Assembly: GCA_023254175.1 (NCBI GenBank) | Contig: JALQYJ010000023.1 | Location: 18,174 to 82,173 of the forward strand | Direction: 5' to 3' | Length of the DNA stretch: 64,000 bases | Origin: Runella sp. | GTDB taxonomy: Bacteria; Bacteroidota; Bacteroidia; Cytophagales; Spirosomataceae | Shown: one piece after another, positions 62,542-64,000 of the stretch | Position numbering within the stretch: position 1 is the stretch's first letter | Layout: each line of letters starts with the position of its first letter | Notes under the pieces: generated by a model | Databases searched by the model: none | What the model was told of the DNA's origin: nothing | The model's input: the letters and a program-made list of their open reading frames with translations, nothing else | Made by a program: the position numbers and the translations under genes

Positions 62542-63648
62542 TTAAGCCAACCGAATTTTGAACTTACGTATCGCCACGGTCAAATATACAACGGTCATAA
62601 TGGCCAAAATCAGGGTCTGCTTGGCCACGTACGAAAACCCTAACCCCTTCACCATAATAGCCCGAACGATGCTATAATACCACTTCGTCGGAACGATATT
62701 GCTCACAATTTGCAACGGCAGGGGCATGTTTTCAATCGGAAACATAAACCCGCTAAATACCAACGCAGGCATCAAAAAACCCACCAGCGACAAAAACATG
62801 GCCGTTTGTTGTGAATCAACCACCGCTGATACCAATAAACCTAAGGATAAAGTAGTGATAATAAATAACAAACTCTCAGCCAGTAGTAAAGGAAGGCTTC
62901 CACGAATGGGCATATCTAGCAGAAAAACAGCCAACAACAAGATGATAATTACGTCGATAAAACACAAAAACAGGTAAGGAACAGCTTTGCTAAGAACCAC
63001 TAACAAGGGGCGCATAGGCGAAACAAGCAAGATTTCCATGGTTCCTGTTTCTTTTTCTTTGACAATCGACACCGAGGTCATCATAGCTCCTAAGAGCATC
63101 AAAATCAAGGTCATTACACCTGGTACAAAGTTATACGAGCTTTTAAGCTGCGGGTTATACAACATCCGCGTTTCGGTTTCGATGGTGTACGGCAACTTTT
63201 TTTGTTGGGTAAGTTCGTTTTGATAATCGCGAAAAATGCTAGAGGCATAATTGATGACAATGTTAGACGTATTGGGATCGGACGCATCACCAATAAATCG
63301 AACTTGTACTTGGTTGGTATGTGACAAATCCTCCTGAAAATTTTGAGGAAAAATAATAACTAACCGCGCCTCACCCCGCCGAAAAACGCGCTCAATTTGT
63401 GCCTCAGAAGCTAAGCGTTCTTTGACGCTAAAATACTGGCTTTGGTCAATACGGTCGATGAGTAAGCGCGAGGCATCATCGTTGGAATAATCTAAAATGG
63501 CCACGTTTGAGTTTTTGACCTCGCTCGAAAGTGCAAAGCCAAACAAAATCATCATCACAACGGGCAACCCCAGCAGAATTACTAAGCTGCGGGTATCGCG
63601 GAGTACGTGCCAAAATTCTTTTCGGATAAATGCTACAAATATTTTCAT
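62542..63648 (-). CDS. ABC-2 type exporter permease
   Basis: A 368-residue paralogue of the downstream permease with the same topology. The family loop reads EKETGTMEILLVSPMRPLLV (about 197-216), and PALVFSGFMFPIENMPLPLQ is the conserved segment before the last helices. It starts 4 bp after the ATPase stop codon and ends 11 bp before the second permease, so the three are one operon. Confidence 0.93.
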   Translation of the reverse strand: MKIFVAFIRKEFWHVLRDTRSLVILLGLPVVMMILFGFALSSEVKNSNVAILDYSNDDASRLLIDRIDQSQYFSVKERLASEAQIERVFRRGEARLVIIFPQNFQEDLSHTNQVQVRFIGDASDPNTSNIVINYASSIFRDYQNELTQQKKLPYTIETETRMLYNPQLKSSYNFVPGVMTLILMLLGAMMTSVSIVKEKETGTMEILLVSPMRPLLVVLSKAVPYLFLCFIDVIIILLLAVFLLDMPIRGSLPLLLAESLLFIITTLSLGLLVSAVVDSQQTAMFLSLVGFLMPALVFSGFMFPIENMPLPLQIVSNIVPTKWYYSIVRAIMVKGLGFSYVAKQTLILAIMTVVYLTVAIRKFKIRLA

Positions 63649-63652
63649 GTCG

Positions 63653-64000
63653 TTATTCTCCTCGTTTTGCGCCTCGTGCTAATTGTAAAAATACCTCATC
63701 CATGCTCTCTGCTTTAAACTGCCTTTTAAGCCCTGAAGGCGTATCTAAGGCTGCAATCCTCCCATCAACCATAATCGAAACTCGATCGCAATATTCTGCT
63801 TCGTCCATGTAGTGGGTTGTTACAAAAACGGTGATACCCTCGTGCGCTGCTTCGTAAATCATATCCCAAAATTGACGACGAGTAATAGGATCGACGCCAC
63901 CAGTAGGTTCATCCAAAAACACCACCTTGGGACGGTGTAAAATGGCTACGGAAAAGGATATTTTTTGTTTCCATCCCAGTGGCAGCGAACCCACCAATTT
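63653..64000 (-). CDS. ABC transporter ATPase, C-terminal part
   Basis: The 3' part of an ATPase; the frame is open to the right edge, so the start and Walker A lie outside the window. The signature region is the LPLGWKQKISF variant typical of YbhF/YhiH-type exporters instead of LSGGQ, followed by Walker B VVFLDEPTGGVDP and the H-loop VTTHYMDEAEYCD. It energises the two ABC-2 permeases encoded 4 bp downstream. Confidence 0.94.
   Translation of the reverse strand, partial: KLVGSLPLGWKQKISFSVAILHRPKVVFLDEPTGGVDPITRRQFWDMIYEAAHEGITVFVTTHYMDEAEYCDRVSIMVDGRIAALDTPSGLKRQFKAESMDEVFLQLARGAKRGE

Overview
The window looks like chromosomal DNA from a Bacteroidota bacterium, most likely a Cytophagales (Spirosomaceae/Runella-like) heterotroph. 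The basis is the gene families: Bacteroidota-type CcmD, DUF2147, DUF6268-like barrel, THUMP-like methyltransferase, a PolX/PHP protein, thrombospondin type-3 repeat surface proteins, and start sites without clear Shine-Dalgarno sequences. The genus is an inference. I saw no tRNA, rRNA, CRISPR array, prophage or intact insertion sequence.

Layout. 1-1.8 kb: end of a molybdenum hydroxylase (large subunit) and its FAD subunit. 1.8-2.4 kb: a PliI-like lysozyme inhibitor. 2.7-7.8 kb: cytochrome c maturation operon ccmB-ccmC-ccmD-ccmE-ccmF, with a decayed toxin-antitoxin pair between ccmD and ccmE and a CcmE that carries CxxxY instead of the usual HxxxY. 7.8-12.8 kb: MFS transporter, Uma2 protein, glycyl-tRNA synthetase, a second decayed toxin-antitoxin locus (VapB fused in frame to part of VapC), and a helix-hairpin-helix protein. 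12.9-15.4 kb: ugd and uxs, giving UDP-glucuronate and then UDP-xylose, separated by a 17-bp perfect inverted repeat. 15.7-16.1 kb: remains of an acyl-CoA dehydrogenase. 16.2-25.1 kb: recA, small membrane proteins, thioesterase, methyltransferase, barrel protein, DUF2147 and a U32 peptidase-family RNA hydroxylase relative.

25.3-36.9 kb is the most interesting block: a ten-gene run on the minus strand. In transcription order it has a DeoR regulator, a fucose/arabinose-isomerase-like enzyme, split transketolase (N and C subunits), an exported nucleoside-hydrolase-like protein, a lipoprotein sugar-binding protein, DUF2291, an RbsA-type ATPase, an RbsC-type permease and a glycerol-kinase-like FGGY kinase with a changed substrate-contact residue. 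Together they spell import, isomerise, phosphorylate, transketolase cleavage, resembling the transketolase route for the branched pentose D-apiose. The substrate is not proven by sequence.

37.5-48.3 kb: aldo/keto reductase, DegT aminotransferase, NagA, a di-heme peroxidase (MbnH-like) with an MbnP-like copper protein, a PolX whose polymerase carboxylates are lost while the PHP site is intact, miaA, a broken lipocalin-like lipoprotein, holA and a D-2-hydroxyacid dehydrogenase. 48.7-51.3 kb: metY-metX under a SAM-I riboswitch. 51.4-53.4 kb: DUF721 protein, rhodanese, dapF, rplS. 53.7-57.0 kb: two paralogous calcium-repeat surface proteins. 57.2-59.3 kb: a markedly AT-rich stretch with two overlapping AraC-type regulators. 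59.5-61.4 kb: putative aminopeptidase and DUF3108 protein. 61.4-64 kb: an ABC-2 exporter (two permeases and a partial ATPase).

The window is rich in gene remnants (at least eight) and in long imperfect intergenic palindromes, which suggests ongoing gene decay and repeat activity.
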